57,167 nucleotides of DNA from an uncultured Gammaproteobacteria bacterium (GCA_947259395.1 CAMYMN010000035.1:1-57167); one strand, 5' to 3'. Positions 28,711 through 38,543 are shown, counted from the stretch's first letter. Notes: a model not told the origin generated them from the letters alone. Made by a program: numbers and translations.

Positions 28711-29424
28711 ATGGCCAAAGATAAACGTCTACCGACAAAGTCCTCCGAGGCCAAGATTGCCGCATTTCTCGATAAGGTGGCGAGCGCGCCAGTGGTGAAA
28801 CCAGCAGGTCAGCGGGGGCGGCTGATTTTCGCATTGGATGCCACCGCGAGTCGGCAACCGACGTGGGATCGAGCAACTCATATTCAAACCCAGATGTTCA
28901 CGGAAACGGCATCTTTGGGTGGGCTGGAGATTCAACTGTGTTTTTATCGTGGATACGGAGAGTTCAGTTACAGTCCCTGGTACCAACGTTCGCAGGACCT
29001 ACTCAAGCGGATGACGGCGGTATTTTGCTTGGGCGGCCTGACCCAGATTCGCAAGGTGCTCAAGCACGCGATTAAGGAAACCAAGCAGCAAAAGGTACAA
29101 GCGTTGGTGCTTGTCGGCGACTGCGTCGAGGAAGATATAGATCAACTTAGTCAAATTGCTGGAGAAATGGGCTTGCTTGGCTTGCCCGCGTTTTTGTTTC
29201 ATGAAGGGCATGACCAGCGGGCCGCGCAGGCGTTCGAACATATTGCGCGGCTGAGCAATGGTGCCTGCTGTCCGTTTGACGCCAACAGCCCGCAGCAGCT
29301 CAAGGAATTGTTGAGCGCGGTGGCGGTGTATGCGGCAGGCGGACAGCGAGCCCTGAAGGAATTCAGTAAAGACAAAGCGGGTCCGGTACGCCGGCTGGTG
29401 CACCAGATCGGTAAACGGAACTAA
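28711..29424 (+). CDS. VWA-like protein of unknown function
   Basis: 237 residues, cytoplasmic. After a basic N-terminus comes GRLIFALDATASRQPTWDRA, a von Willebrand A-type first strand with a DxTxS form of the MIDAS motif, followed by GLEIQLCFYRGYGEFSYSPW and VQALVLVGDCVEEDIDQLSQIAG. It starts 2 bp after the lipoprotein stop and ends 3 bp before the J-domain gene. The trio suggests a shared envelope or chaperone task, not known to me in detail. Confidence 0.75.
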   Translation: MAKDKRLPTKSSEAKIAAFLDKVASAPVVKPAGQRGRLIFALDATASRQPTWDRATHIQTQMFTETASLGGLEIQLCFYRGYGEFSYSPWYQRSQDLLKRMTAVFCLGGLTQIRKVLKHAIKETKQQKVQALVLVGDCVEEDIDQLSQIAGEMGLLGLPAFLFHEGHDQRAAQAFEHIARLSNGACCPFDANSPQQLKELLSAVAVYAAGGQRALKEFSKDKAGPVRRLVHQIGKRN

Positions 29425-29427
29425 GAC

Positions 29428-30201
29428 ATGATTCTTCGCCTGTTGTTGTTGTTCATCGTGGTCGCAGGTGCGGTTTTGTTGGTTCATTGGTTACTCAAGG
29501 AGGATCCGAAAAAGGTAGCTCGATACCTTCGGCGCGGGGCTGTTTGGGGCGTGGTGATCGCGGTGTTGTTACTGGCGGCAACCGGCCGTCTACACTGGCT
29601 GTTCGCCTTGGTTGCTTCTGTGGTGCCGTTTTTGGGCCGCTTATTGTCTTTGCTCCGCTACGTGCCGATTCTCAGTCAAATCTACACTTTGATTCAAAAT
29701 ACGCGCGCTGCACGCGCCGGGACCGTGGGTCCGGGCGGGGTGGGCAGTGGCGGCAGGTCGCAGGTGGAATCGCGGTTTCTGCGCATGAGTCTGGACCATG
29801 ACAGCGGTGAATTGGACGGTGTGGTGCTCGAAGGCCAGTTCAACGGTAAACGGCTTTCGGAGCTTTCCGCGGAGCACCTGATAAGCCTATTCGAGGAATG
29901 CCACCGGAACGATGCGGAGTCCGCGGCATTGCTGCAGGCCTATCTCGATCGCACGCATGGTGAAGAGTGGCGGGACCATGTTACCGCCGGTGCATCGCAC
30001 GCAGGCCATCCGCCATCTGGCAGTCAGATGTCCCGCCAGGAGGCATATGAAGTGCTCGGTGTTGCTGACGATGCATCGCGCGAGGAAATCATCGACGCAC
30101 ACCGCCGTTTAATGCAGAAGCTCCACCCTGATCGGGGCGGGTCAACCTATCTAGCTGCCAAGATTAACCAGGCCAAGGACTTACTGCTGGATACGGGATA
30201 G
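29428..30201 (+). CDS. Membrane-anchored J-domain protein
   Basis: 257 residues. Two hydrophobic segments lie in the N-terminal 75 residues ([19 protein letters not shown] and [15 protein letters not shown]). A Gly-rich spacer and a middle region ([24 protein letters not shown]) lead to a C-terminal J domain from about residue 202 with the HPD motif (QKLHPDRGG, about 231-235) that stimulates DnaK. The arrangement resembles Tim14/Pam18-like J proteins. It closes the three-gene cluster; the product would recruit DnaK to the inner membrane. Confidence 0.85.
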   Translation: MILRLLLLFIVVAGAVLLVHWLLKEDPKKVARYLRRGAVWGVVIAVLLLAATGRLHWLFALVASVVPFLGRLLSLLRYVPILSQIYTLIQNTRAARAGTVGPGGVGSGGRSQVESRFLRMSLDHDSGELDGVVLEGQFNGKRLSELSAEHLISLFEECHRNDAESAALLQAYLDRTHGEEWRDHVTAGASHAGHPPSGSQMSRQEAYEVLGVADDASREEIIDAHRRLMQKLHPDRGGSTYLAAKINQAKDLLLDTG

Positions 30202-30280
30202 TTACGGTTTTTAGATTTCCGGCTGCGATTTTCGATTGATCTCAATCAGTGGCGGTGGCTCCCAGGTCTGTCACACTTTC

Positions 30281-30418
30281 AGCCCATAGTTTGCACCAAG
30301 GATCCCGGATGATGGTGAAGCGACTCGTGCTGCGCGTAGTCGCAGTGCTCGTGCTGCGCGAAGTCTTAGTATCGGACGTCTGGACGCGGGGCGCCGCGGT
30401 GCAATATACGGGTTAGCC
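30281..30418. repeat. Complete dispersed MITE-like element (copy G, 138 bp)
   Basis: The left end AGCCCATAGTTTGCACCAAGG and right end CGGTGCAATATACGGGTTAGCC are imperfect inverted repeats. Two copies of the unit CGTGCTGCGCG(T/A)AGTC lie between them. The right end stops exactly at the ATG of the next gene. Confidence 0.75.
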
Positions 30419-31705
30419 ATGGATAATCACAACGAAATCTTACTGCTCGCGGTGTCGCTGTCCCTGGGTCTGTTGATCGGAGTGGAACGGGGTTGGCAGG
30501 AACGCGAGGCGGAGGAGGGCAGCCGCGTAGCCGGCGTGCGCACGTACGGATTGATTAGCCTCCTCGGCGGCCTGGCGGCATTGATTGGAAAACAACTTGG
30601 TTGGCCGGCATTGGGCCTCATGTTCCTCGCGGTGGCGGTCGTGTTGGTCACGGTTTATGTGGTAAATCTTCGACGCAGTGAGGATTCCGGCATCACCAGT
30701 TTGGTGGCCGGTTTGTTGTCCTTTAATCTCGGTGCATTGGTGATCCTAGGCTACGCGATGGAAGCGGCCGCGGCCGCAGTCATTACCACCATCATTTTGG
30801 GGTTCAAACCGGTTTTACACGGTTGGCTGCGGCGATTGGAGCCACATGAGCTACGCGCTGCGCTCAAGCTGTTGCTGATCTCTGTGGTGTTGCTCCCGGT
30901 GTTGCCTGATCAGGGCTATGGACCGTGGCAGGCGCTCAATCCGTACGAGCTGTGGTGGATGGTGGTGTTGATTGCCGGGATATCCTTTGCCGGATATTTT
31001 TCGATGAAGATCGCCGGCCCTGGGAAGGGCGCCATTCTGACGGGGTTGTTTGCTGGTCTTGCGTCATCTACCGCTTTGACGCTTCATTTCTCACGGCTTG
31101 CCCGGGCGCGTCCTGAGATCAGGTCAGCGCTGGTGCCCGGCATCCTGATCGCTTGTGCCACTTTATTTCCGCGCATGTTGCTGATTACTGCGGTGATCAA
31201 CACAGAGTTGTTTTATGACTTGCTGATTCCAGGTCTTTTGTTGTTTGCGATCGTGTTGATACCAACATTGTTGTGGTGGCGTGAGGGTTTGATGATTAAA
31301 CATGAGTCAGCGCGAATCAAGAACCCATTAGACCTTGCAGCAACGTTGCGGTTTGGAATGTTGCTCGCGGTGATCATGTTGCTAGCCGAGGGTTTGAGGT
31401 TGACCTTGGGCGAAGCGGGAATCTATCTGTTAGCGACCACCTCGGGGATAGCGGATGTCGATGCGGTCAATCTATCACTGGCAAGAATGAGTCGAGACGG
31501 TCTGTCAGTTGATATCGCTCGCGACGGCATTCTACTTGCTGTATCGGTAAACACTGCAGTGAAGGGGTTGTTGGCCTCGAGTATCGGCGGACGCGACTTG
31601 GCGCTGCCGGTGACCATGCCGTTACTGGTGGCAGCAACGGCGGGCCTTGTCTTTGTATTGACAGAGCCGACGTTTCTGTCCGCGCTCACCGATCGGGTGT
31701 CTTAA
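30419..31705 (+). CDS. MgtC/SapB-domain membrane protein with DUF4010
   Basis: 428 residues, about twelve membrane segments. The N-terminal MgtC/SapB region has LLAVSLSLGLLIGVERGWQ and GVRTYGLISLLGGLAALIG. The C-terminal DUF4010 region includes GLFAGLASSTALTLHFSRLAR and TTSGIADVDAVNLSLARMS. Function of the proteobacterial family is unresolved. The start codon follows the repeat element with no gap, so its ribosome-binding region is element-derived. It overlaps the convergent hydrolase by 4 bp. Confidence 0.88.
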   Translation: MDNHNEILLLAVSLSLGLLIGVERGWQEREAEEGSRVAGVRTYGLISLLGGLAALIGKQLGWPALGLMFLAVAVVLVTVYVVNLRRSEDSGITSLVAGLLSFNLGALVILGYAMEAAAAAVITTIILGFKPVLHGWLRRLEPHELRAALKLLLISVVLLPVLPDQGYGPWQALNPYELWWMVVLIAGISFAGYFSMKIAGPGKGAILTGLFAGLASSTALTLHFSRLARARPEIRSALVPGILIACATLFPRMLLITAVINTELFYDLLIPGLLLFAIVLIPTLLWWREGLMIKHESARIKNPLDLAATLRFGMLLAVIMLLAEGLRLTLGEAGIYLLATTSGIADVDAVNLSLARMSRDGLSVDIARDGILLAVSVNTAVKGLLASSIGGRDLALPVTMPLLVAATAGLVFVLTEPTFLSALTDRVS

Positions 31706-32592
31706 CCCGCTATCCGGTTGCGGATGGTGCCAATTCCGGCCACTTCACATTCCACGATATCGCCGGGAACCAGATACCGCGGCGGCTTTTGCGCAAATCC
31801 CACGCCGCTCGGGGTGCCGGTGGCAATGACATCACCGGGTTCCAGAACCATACTCTGGGATAAGGTCGCTATGATTGTCGCCACATCGAAGATCATGTAT
31901 CGGGTGTTCGATTCTTGCAGGGTTTCGTTGTTGACGCGGCATCGCAGCTCCAGATCTTGCGGATCTGCGACGTCATCGGCGGTCACGATCCACGGCCCCA
32001 TGGGACATGCGCCGGGTAGGCTCTTGCCGATGAAGAACTGCTCATGGCGGAACTGTAGATCACGCGCCGAAATGTCATTGATCACGGTGTAGCCGAACAC
32101 ACACGCGAGGGCTTGGGGTTTTGTGAGCCTGTGAACCTGCGTCCCGATCACCACGCCTAGTTCTACTTCCCAGTCGATTTCCCGGGATACCGACGCGTCA
32201 TAGGGAATAGCGGCGTATGGTCCGGTGACGCTGGAAACCGATTTTGTAAACACGATCGGGTACTTGGGCAGTTCCGCATTGCGTAGCGAGGCGTCGGCGG
32301 TCTCGGTCACGTGTTCGTGGTAGTTCCAGCCCAGACACATGATGTTTTTCGTGGGCCGCGGAATCGGTGCCAACAGCTCCAAGTCCCGTATCGCCACCTT
32401 AGCTGTTTGTGGCGCCACAGTGACCCACTCGGCAAGATCGCCCCACGCCCCGCCACCGGCCCGGATCACGTTCAGCACGCTTGCATATCCGGCGTAGTTC
32501 AGGTCAGGGTCCAGCGCCGGGAGACAGGCAAGGTCGCCGTCGGCGACAAAAACGTGGTCTCTTTCGAGAAAACGACAGGTCCCGATTTTCAT
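31702..32592 (-). CDS. Fumarylacetoacetate hydrolase-family protein
   Basis: 296 residues. The C-terminal FAH fold has NIMCLGWNYHEHV, the metal-site glutamates in REIDWEVELGVVIG, the aspartate in VINDISARDLQFRH, and the segment from GKSLPGACPMGP to IVTADDV, ending with DVIATGTPSGVGFAQKPPRYL. Members cleave or isomerise 2-oxo acids; the substrate is unknown. The ATG at 32592 was chosen over the TTG one codon earlier. Confidence 0.9.
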   Translation of the reverse strand: MKIGTCRFLERDHVFVADGDLACLPALDPDLNYAGYASVLNVIRAGGGAWGDLAEWVTVAPQTAKVAIRDLELLAPIPRPTKNIMCLGWNYHEHVTETADASLRNAELPKYPIVFTKSVSSVTGPYAAIPYDASVSREIDWEVELGVVIGTQVHRLTKPQALACVFGYTVINDISARDLQFRHEQFFIGKSLPGACPMGPWIVTADDVADPQDLELRCRVNNETLQESNTRYMIFDVATIIATLSQSMVLEPGDVIATGTPSGVGFAQKPPRYLVPGDIVECEVAGIGTIRNRIAG

Positions 32593-32655
32593 CAACCTAA
32601 AACCAACAACAGGCGTGACGGGATACGTACCGACAGTGGTACGTGAGTGTGAGTC

Positions 32656-33033
32656 TCATTCCTGGGCGAAGTATTCATCCGGAAACCCCTCGGAAGTTGG
32701 GCGCCAACGGTAGGTGTTCAGGTCTACTCGGGCGTTTGTGAAAACGATTCCTTCGGCTTCCAATTTCGCCCGTTGTCGGTGGTAGCGGTTACTGCTGTGG
32801 GGAAATGAAATCTTTCCATTCGCGTTGATGACGCGATGCCAGGCCAAGTCGTGCTCAATAGGTGAATGATGCAAGGCATAACCCACCAGGCGCGCGTGTT
32901 GCCCCAAACCCGCAAGGCGTGCAATTTGTCCGTAGGTCGCGACCCGCCCGTGTGGAATTTGGGCGACTACGTCCCAAATACGCTGGTAATTAGTCGGCGG
33001 CACCGGATCGCCGTGCGAAGCGTGCACGCCCAT
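32656..33033 (-). CDS. Alkyltransferase-like (ATL) DNA-repair protein
   Basis: About 125 residues of the O6-methylguanine methyltransferase C-domain fold: YQRIWDVVAQIPHGRVATYGQIARLAG, GYALHHSPIE. The motif is AWHRVINANGKISF, where MGMT enzymes have PCHRV. The alkyl-accepting cysteine is therefore replaced by Trp, which marks an ATL protein like E. coli Atl/YbaZ that binds O6-alkylguanine and recruits nucleotide excision repair. The start is uncertain: the frame is open to 33132, and the ATG at 33033 gives the usual length. Confidence 0.82.
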   Translation of the reverse strand: MGVHASHGDPVPPTNYQRIWDVVAQIPHGRVATYGQIARLAGLGQHARLVGYALHHSPIEHDLAWHRVINANGKISFPHSSNRYHRQRAKLEAEGIVFTNARVDLNTYRWRPTSEGFPDEYFAQE

Positions 33034-33156
33034 GTGGAATTCGTATACGCTGACAGTCCACAAACCATGAATGACCGCATACGACATGCAGTCGGTGCAT
33101 CGTGGCTTTTCCATGCACCCCTGCCATCGCATCGAGCGCGGAAGATCTTGCCAGTC

Positions 33157-34488
33157 TCATTGTCGCTGGACGCATTTCTGATACAAGTCTTTCAAGCGTT
33201 CGGAGCTATCGTATCTGGCTTTCAACGCATCATAGGCGGGTTTGTTATACAGTTCCCAAAACTTATCGCGCGTGTAAAACGATTCCGAGTACAACGACTT
33301 GATGCCGCCCAATTCTTCCACCTTTGCCTCCACCTTGCGATTGAAAAAACCTTCCGGCCGCTTTTTGCTTCCCCGCACCACGTCCCAGAACCCAAAATTT
33401 ACATAAAGCATTTCCGGGTCGGTTTCATACAGTGGGAACTGCTGGTTTGGAGTGGCAGCCTTGAATGGGCATATCCACACCGGCCGAATGCCTATCTCAC
33501 GATCAAAATATTCCAAAAACTCTGATGCCCGATGTAGCGGTATATCCACATCCTGAATCACAGTTTCTCCATGGGTCCTGGTTAGCCGGCGAGCAAATTG
33601 GGTCACGCCGTATTTTGCGTTCCAGCGCATGAGCTTCGTGTAAAAGACGGAATTCAGGCGGCTGCGGCCATAGACGCGCCGCATCAACGGATGCTGCGCG
33701 AACACATTCTTGGAACACCAGAACCAATCGGTGTCCCAGCGCCAGATGTAATCATAAATACTTAAGTAATCGGTACGTTTGTCACGGATCGAACGGTAGT
33801 AAATATTCTCGAAAGTATAATCGCTGGTAAAAGGAGCTTCATCGATGAATTTACCGATCGACAGATAAAGCTCCGAAGGCGAGAACGCAGTACCGTCGCA
33901 AAAATCGATGTCTGCTTTTGTCCAACGATCCACTTCATCAAAGTAGGAATTTGCGTCATGGTGTTGAAGGTGCTGAAGTTCAACATAGCGCTTGACTGGC
34001 ATTATTCTGACTTTGAGTTTCAATACATAGCCCAAAGTCCCATAAGAGTTGGGAAACCCAAAATACAAATCCTGGTGTTCATTATCCGGTGTGCAGGTAA
34101 TGATATCGCCGTCACCGGTTAATACCTCCATTTCCAAGACATTTTCGTGCACCAAGCCATGCTTAAATGATGTTGATTCGATGCCGATCCCGGCCACGGC
34201 GCCGCCGATGGTGATCGATTTCAGTTGTGGCACCACCGTTGGCATCATGCCGTGCGCTAACGTCGCATCGACCAACTCTTGATACGTCGTCATCCCCTCG
34301 ACCTCTACCCAATGGTTATCGACGTCGACCTTTATTACGTGGTTGAACGCCGAGACATCGAGACGATTCTCGGGGCCGGATTCGCGGTCACGGAACAGAT
34401 TTGATGTCTGTTTGTTTAGACGAATGCCTCGTCCCTGGGTGCGGATCTGCTGGACCAGTCGTTGTTTATTTTGCTCGTATCCGGTCAC
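33157..34488 (-). CDS. FAD-binding oxidoreductase, DHCR24 (delta-24 sterol reductase)-like
   Basis: 443 residues. The PCMH-type FAD domain has NHWVEVEGMTTYQELVDATL, MMPTVVPQLKSITIGGAVAG, then IGIESTSFKHGLVHE and GDIITCTPDNEHQDLYFGFP. The C-terminal part includes VYGRSRLNSVFYTKLMRW and the conserved WICPFK. This pattern is that of DHCR24-like flavoproteins, found in sterol-making eukaryotes and in many bacteria with no sterol pathway. The bacterial substrate is unknown. The start codon is GTG at 34488. It is divergent from prc. Confidence 0.82.
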   Translation of the reverse strand: MTGYEQNKQRLVQQIRTQGRGIRLNKQTSNLFRDRESGPENRLDVSAFNHVIKVDVDNHWVEVEGMTTYQELVDATLAHGMMPTVVPQLKSITIGGAVAGIGIESTSFKHGLVHENVLEMEVLTGDGDIITCTPDNEHQDLYFGFPNSYGTLGYVLKLKVRIMPVKRYVELQHLQHHDANSYFDEVDRWTKADIDFCDGTAFSPSELYLSIGKFIDEAPFTSDYTFENIYYRSIRDKRTDYLSIYDYIWRWDTDWFWCSKNVFAQHPLMRRVYGRSRLNSVFYTKLMRWNAKYGVTQFARRLTRTHGETVIQDVDIPLHRASEFLEYFDREIGIRPVWICPFKAATPNQQFPLYETDPEMLYVNFGFWDVVRGSKKRPEGFFNRKVEAKVEELGGIKSLYSESFYTRDKFWELYNKPAYDALKARYDSSERLKDLYQKCVQRQ

Positions 34489-34710
34489 GTATGTATGGGC
34501 TGGAAGTGTGGGCCAGACAAAATCGTCACCTGGGCGGTCGGTGATGGAGTGTACTATGGCTATTAACAGATATATTTTGTCAAAAGTTTCATAGACTTAA
34601 GATTTTGGATAACAATTCGCAGCGTGCCGCTGGCGGTTACCACGCCCTCTGGTCTATTATCTATCATCTTGCCTGGTGCTGATCGCGGCAGGCGCGGTGG
34701 GGGCGCTGTA

Positions 34711-36813
34711 ATGTTGAATACACGGTTGGTAATGCGGACAAAGCTGTCATCCATAATAGTCCTGGCGCTCTGGGTATGGTGCGGCGTCGCCGACGCCAAA
34801 GTCAATCCGGTGAGCGTGGATCGTTTAGTCGCAACCCCCGAGCATCGCAAAGCTACTGAAATCATCAATCAGTTTATCCGCCGCTATCATTATCGAAAGC
34901 GCCAGCTTGATGACGAGCTTTCCGCCACAATATTCGAACGATATCTGGCGTCTCTCGATCCGAATCGTAGCTATTTCTTGGCCTCCGATATCGACGGCTT
35001 TGAGAAGTATCGATACCGGCTTGATGACGCGATCCGCGATACTGAATTGGATCCGGCTTTTGAGATCTTCAAGGTCCTGCGAAAACGACTGGAAGAGCGC
35101 GTCAATTACGCAGTTGAGCTATTGGATCAGGATTTTGATTATGAGATCGACGAGGACTTCGTGCTGGATCGCAGCGAAATGACATGGCCGCGAAACGTTG
35201 CTGAGCTTAGTGAAATTTGGCGTAAAAGAGTAAAGAACGATTCGCTTGGTTTACGTTTGGCTGGTAAGCCCGATACAGAAATTTCCGACACCTTGGAAAA
35301 GCGCTATCGACGGTTGTTTGATCGGGTTAGTCAATTCACCAGCGAAGACGTATATCAGACTTTCATTAACGCCTATACGGCTTCGATCGAACCGCACACT
35401 TCCTATTTCGACCGGCGCGCCTCCGAGAATTTCAAGATTCGTATGAGTCTCTCCCTAGAGGGAATCGGCGCCGCGTTGCAGTCGGAAAACGAATATACGG
35501 TAGTACGCCGGATTATTACCGGTGGCCCGGCAGATCAAAGTGGACTGCTGCACGTCGATGACCGGATTACGGGTGTGGCGCAAGGGAACGATGCAATCGT
35601 CGATGTCATCGGCTGGCGTTTACCCGATGTTGTGGATTTGATTCGCGGACCGAAGGGGACGGTGGTTCGTCTCGAAATTCTGCCCAAGGCGGTATCGCCG
35701 GATGGCGCGACGAAAATAATTACCTTGGTGAGAAACACGATTAAGTTGGAAGAACAGGCGGCGAAAAAACAGGTTATCAAACTGCCGATTTCCCGTGGCA
35801 CGGCAAGAATTGGGGTGATTCGTGTGCCGACCTTCTATACCGATTTTGAGGCCCGCGAACAAGGTGAGAGAGGTTTTCGCAGTACGACGCGAGATGTGCG
35901 GCGCTTGCTTCGTGAACTGGAAGAGGAAAACGTCCGCGGCATTCTGATCGATCTTCGCGGCAATGGGGGCGGCTCGCTGGCCGAGGCGACCGAGTTAACG
36001 GGCCTATTTATCCGCGCTGGCCCCATCGTGCAAGTCAGGGATTCCGCCGGGCGCATCAGTGTTAATGACGATCCAGACCCAGCTATTGCCTATGCTGGGC
36101 CGCTAGCGGTACTGGTTGACCGCCAGAGCGCCTCCGCCTCAGAGATTTTCGCCGGAGCGATTCAGGATTATCGCCGAGGCATCGTCATTGGTGAGCCTAC
36201 CTATGGCAAGGGAACGGTGCAGCGTTTGATCAGCCTGGATCGCTTCGCCAAGGTGGCTGGACTGGGGCAACTGAAATTTACCATTGCGCAGTTCTTTCGC
36301 ATCAACGGCGATAGCACGCAGCATCGTGGCGTCATTCCGGATATCGTATTTCCGACAGCTATCGACGTGCAAAAGCAAGGGGAGCGTGCCTTGGAGAACG
36401 CGCTACCGTGGGCGTCGATACAGCCTGCCCGTTACGTAGCGGCCGAGATCAGCGGCAAAGTAATCGACGAAGCCAGGCTCCGGCATCACACACGGGCCCA
36501 GGCTAAATCGGGAATTAAGTACCTGTTATCAGAGGCAGAAGCGGCCAAGCAGGCGCGGGAAAAAAAGACTGTCAGTTTGCTGGAGTCAGAACGCGTGGCG
36601 AGTCGAGACCGAATGGAGCAGGATCGCCTGGAGCGGTTGAATCTGTATCGAGTTTCCCGCGGATTAGAGCCGTTGAAGCGCGATCAGTTAGCCGAGAATG
36701 ACGTTGCGGAGGAGGATGAGGAAGACAATGACATCCTACGTAAGGAGGCGGCACAGATTCTGTTTGACGTAATTCAACTCAGCGGGAAAAAGCTGATAAC
36801 CCTTCGCCGCTGA
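34711..36813 (+). CDS. prc: Tail-specific (C-terminal processing) periplasmic protease
   Basis: About 700 residues. A signal peptide (RTKLSSIIVLALWVWCGVADA) follows the start. The N-terminal Prc/Tsp region (NQFIRRYHYRKRQLDD, SLDPNRSYFLASDI) precedes a PDZ domain (IGAALQSENEYTVVRRIITG) and the S41 protease core (GILIDLRGNGGGSLAEA, then the Ser site SASASEIFAGAIQDYRRG and Lys site PTYGKGTVQ). The C-terminal tail is charged. Prc trims membrane and periplasmic proteins. The ATG at 34711 has a G-rich stretch 8 nt upstream; an upstream open extension (34624) is unlikely. Confidence 0.95.
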   Translation: MLNTRLVMRTKLSSIIVLALWVWCGVADAKVNPVSVDRLVATPEHRKATEIINQFIRRYHYRKRQLDDELSATIFERYLASLDPNRSYFLASDIDGFEKYRYRLDDAIRDTELDPAFEIFKVLRKRLEERVNYAVELLDQDFDYEIDEDFVLDRSEMTWPRNVAELSEIWRKRVKNDSLGLRLAGKPDTEISDTLEKRYRRLFDRVSQFTSEDVYQTFINAYTASIEPHTSYFDRRASENFKIRMSLSLEGIGAALQSENEYTVVRRIITGGPADQSGLLHVDDRITGVAQGNDAIVDVIGWRLPDVVDLIRGPKGTVVRLEILPKAVSPDGATKIITLVRNTIKLEEQAAKKQVIKLPISRGTARIGVIRVPTFYTDFEAREQGERGFRSTTRDVRRLLRELEEENVRGILIDLRGNGGGSLAEATELTGLFIRAGPIVQVRDSAGRISVNDDPDPAIAYAGPLAVLVDRQSASASEIFAGAIQDYRRGIVIGEPTYGKGTVQRLISLDRFAKVAGLGQLKFTIAQFFRINGDSTQHRGVIPDIVFPTAIDVQKQGERALENALPWASIQPARYVAAEISGKVIDEARLRHHTRAQAKSGIKYLLSEAEAAKQAREKKTVSLLESERVASRDRMEQDRLERLNLYRVSRGLEPLKRDQLAENDVAEEDEEDNDILRKEAAQILFDVIQLSGKKLITLRR

Positions 36814-36836
36814 CCGATTCGCAGGTTTTGCGATTA

Positions 36837-37835
36837 TCACAATCTGCCAAGTCCAAACCGTTCCAACACCACTTCAACGCTGGACAGAAGTTTCTCAGTA
36901 ACCGTTTTCTTTGTGGTGTACGAAATTTCATAGATGTCGGCGTGGTCCTTAGCTGCGAGTAGGTAATCATCACTGGTTTTGAGTTCGTCAACGAGATTCA
37001 AACTCAGCGCCTTGGTGCCGTACCAATATTCGCCGGTAGCGACCTCTTTTAGATCCAACTTAGGCCGGTGCTTGGCAACGAAGTCCTTGAAAAGATCATG
37101 CATCTCCTCTATCTGTTCACGAAGTTTGGTGCGTTCTTTCTCGGTATTTTTACCAAACATAGTTATCGTTCTTTTGTATTCGCCGGCTGTTTGCTGTTCA
37201 AATTCCACGCCGTGCCTGGTCAGCAAATTATGAAAATTCGGCAATTGCGCCAGCACGCCGATTGATCCAATGACTGCAAATGGAGCAGTGATTATCTTGT
37301 TGGCAACGCATGCCATCATGTAACCACCACTGGCGGCCACCTTGTCTACGGATACGGTTAGGTTGATATCTGCGTCACGGAGCCGGCGCAGCTGAGACGC
37401 GGCCAAACCATGCTCATGGACTATACCGCCGCTGTTCTCCAAACGAACCAAGACTTCGTCTTCGGTGCTCGCCATGGTCAGGATAGCGGTGATTTCCTCG
37501 CGCAGGGACGCCACCGCTGTGGCCTTGATGTCACCGTGGAAATCGAGCACATATATTTGTTTACGCTCATCTTTTGTTTTCTTCTTGTGTTCCGCCTTCT
37601 TTTTTGCTTTCGTTTCCTTGGCAAGTTTTTTCCATTGTTTTTTGGGTAGGATCTGGCTTTTCAAGAGTTGCTGCATCGACTCGAATTTATCGTTGAGGTT
37701 TTTCACCTCTAACTTTTCAAGTGCCCTGGTCCGGCGTGACAACGTGAAACTGACAACGATGATCAAAACAACCGCAATGACGACGGTTAGTGTTTTGGCT
37801 AGAAACAAACCGTAATCGATCAAAAATTCCGACAT
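36837..37835 (-). CDS. sohB: SohB-type inner-membrane peptidase (S49)
   Basis: 332 residues. There is an N-terminal membrane segment, then a Lys-rich stretch (AKETKAKKKAEHKKKTKDE) and the SppA/SohB catalytic domain. The catalytic serine is in KVAASGGYMMACVA and the lysine in AGEYKRTITMFGKN. SohB is a signal-peptide-peptidase-like protease linked to DegP suppression in E. coli. It converges with prc across 23 bp, so two envelope proteases sit side by side. Confidence 0.92.
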   Translation of the reverse strand: MSEFLIDYGLFLAKTLTVVIAVVLIIVVSFTLSRRTRALEKLEVKNLNDKFESMQQLLKSQILPKKQWKKLAKETKAKKKAEHKKKTKDERKQIYVLDFHGDIKATAVASLREEITAILTMASTEDEVLVRLENSGGIVHEHGLAASQLRRLRDADINLTVSVDKVAASGGYMMACVANKIITAPFAVIGSIGVLAQLPNFHNLLTRHGVEFEQQTAGEYKRTITMFGKNTEKERTKLREQIEEMHDLFKDFVAKHRPKLDLKEVATGEYWYGTKALSLNLVDELKTSDDYLLAAKDHADIYEISYTTKKTVTEKLLSSVEVVLERFGLGRL

Positions 37836-37859
37836 TTGATACTCCTTAGTTATAAATTG

Positions 37860-38543
37860 TCAGCTCACGAGTAGTTTCATGGCGTCGGACAAGGAGCATA
37901 CCTCCGCGTCCGGTTGATGCTCGTGATCCCAGATATGTCCTTCCCGGTTCATCCAGATAGTCTTCATACCTACCTCAGCGGCACCAAGGATATCCTGGTG
38001 CGGGTGATCACCGATATGGGTAACATATTCAGGTGGATAACCGGTTCGGTCGCAGGCTGTCAGGAATACCCTGGGGTGGGGCTTGGCGACCCCGACCTCT
38101 CGCGCCGACACGCAGGCGGTAAAAAAGCGACGCAGTCCGATTCGATCCAGATCCGCGTTGCCATTGCTGATGCTAACCAAGGGAAATCGTTTTGCTAGCT
38201 GCTCCAGTGACGGTACCACGTCTGGAAACAGACAAACGTCGTTGCGTGCCCGCATAAACTCTTCGAATACGGGTTTCACGTACGAAGTGTTACAACCGCA
38301 TTCCAGCAGCACCCGTTCGAGGGTCAGTTTGCGCATTGCGGTAAGATCGTGTTTCAACTCCGGGAAGTCCAGTTCTACCTGGGCACGCACCTCCCGCAAT
38401 TGCTCCACGCTATAGGACTTGGCAACCGCCGGGCAGTTTAGCGTCAGCAGATCATACATGCGCTTCTCGGCGTGGACGATTACCGGGGCGATTGCCCACA
38501 AGGTATCGTCGAGATCTATGGTTACCGCACGTACCGAATTCAT
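37860..38543 (-). CDS. HAD-superfamily hydrolase (YigB-like)
   Basis: 227 residues with the four HAD motifs: I, VTIDLDDTLW; II, LVSISNGNADLD; III, VAKPHPRVFL; IV, HIGDHPHQDILGAAEVG. The helical cap lies between motifs I and II. It resembles YigB/YjjG phosphatases acting on small phosphorylated metabolites such as FMN or nucleotides; the substrate is not determined here. It is 24 bp from sohB and may be co-transcribed with it. Confidence 0.88.
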   Translation of the reverse strand: MNSVRAVTIDLDDTLWAIAPVIVHAEKRMYDLLTLNCPAVAKSYSVEQLREVRAQVELDFPELKHDLTAMRKLTLERVLLECGCNTSYVKPVFEEFMRARNDVCLFPDVVPSLEQLAKRFPLVSISNGNADLDRIGLRRFFTACVSAREVGVAKPHPRVFLTACDRTGYPPEYVTHIGDHPHQDILGAAEVGMKTIWMNREGHIWDHEHQPDAEVCSLSDAMKLLVS

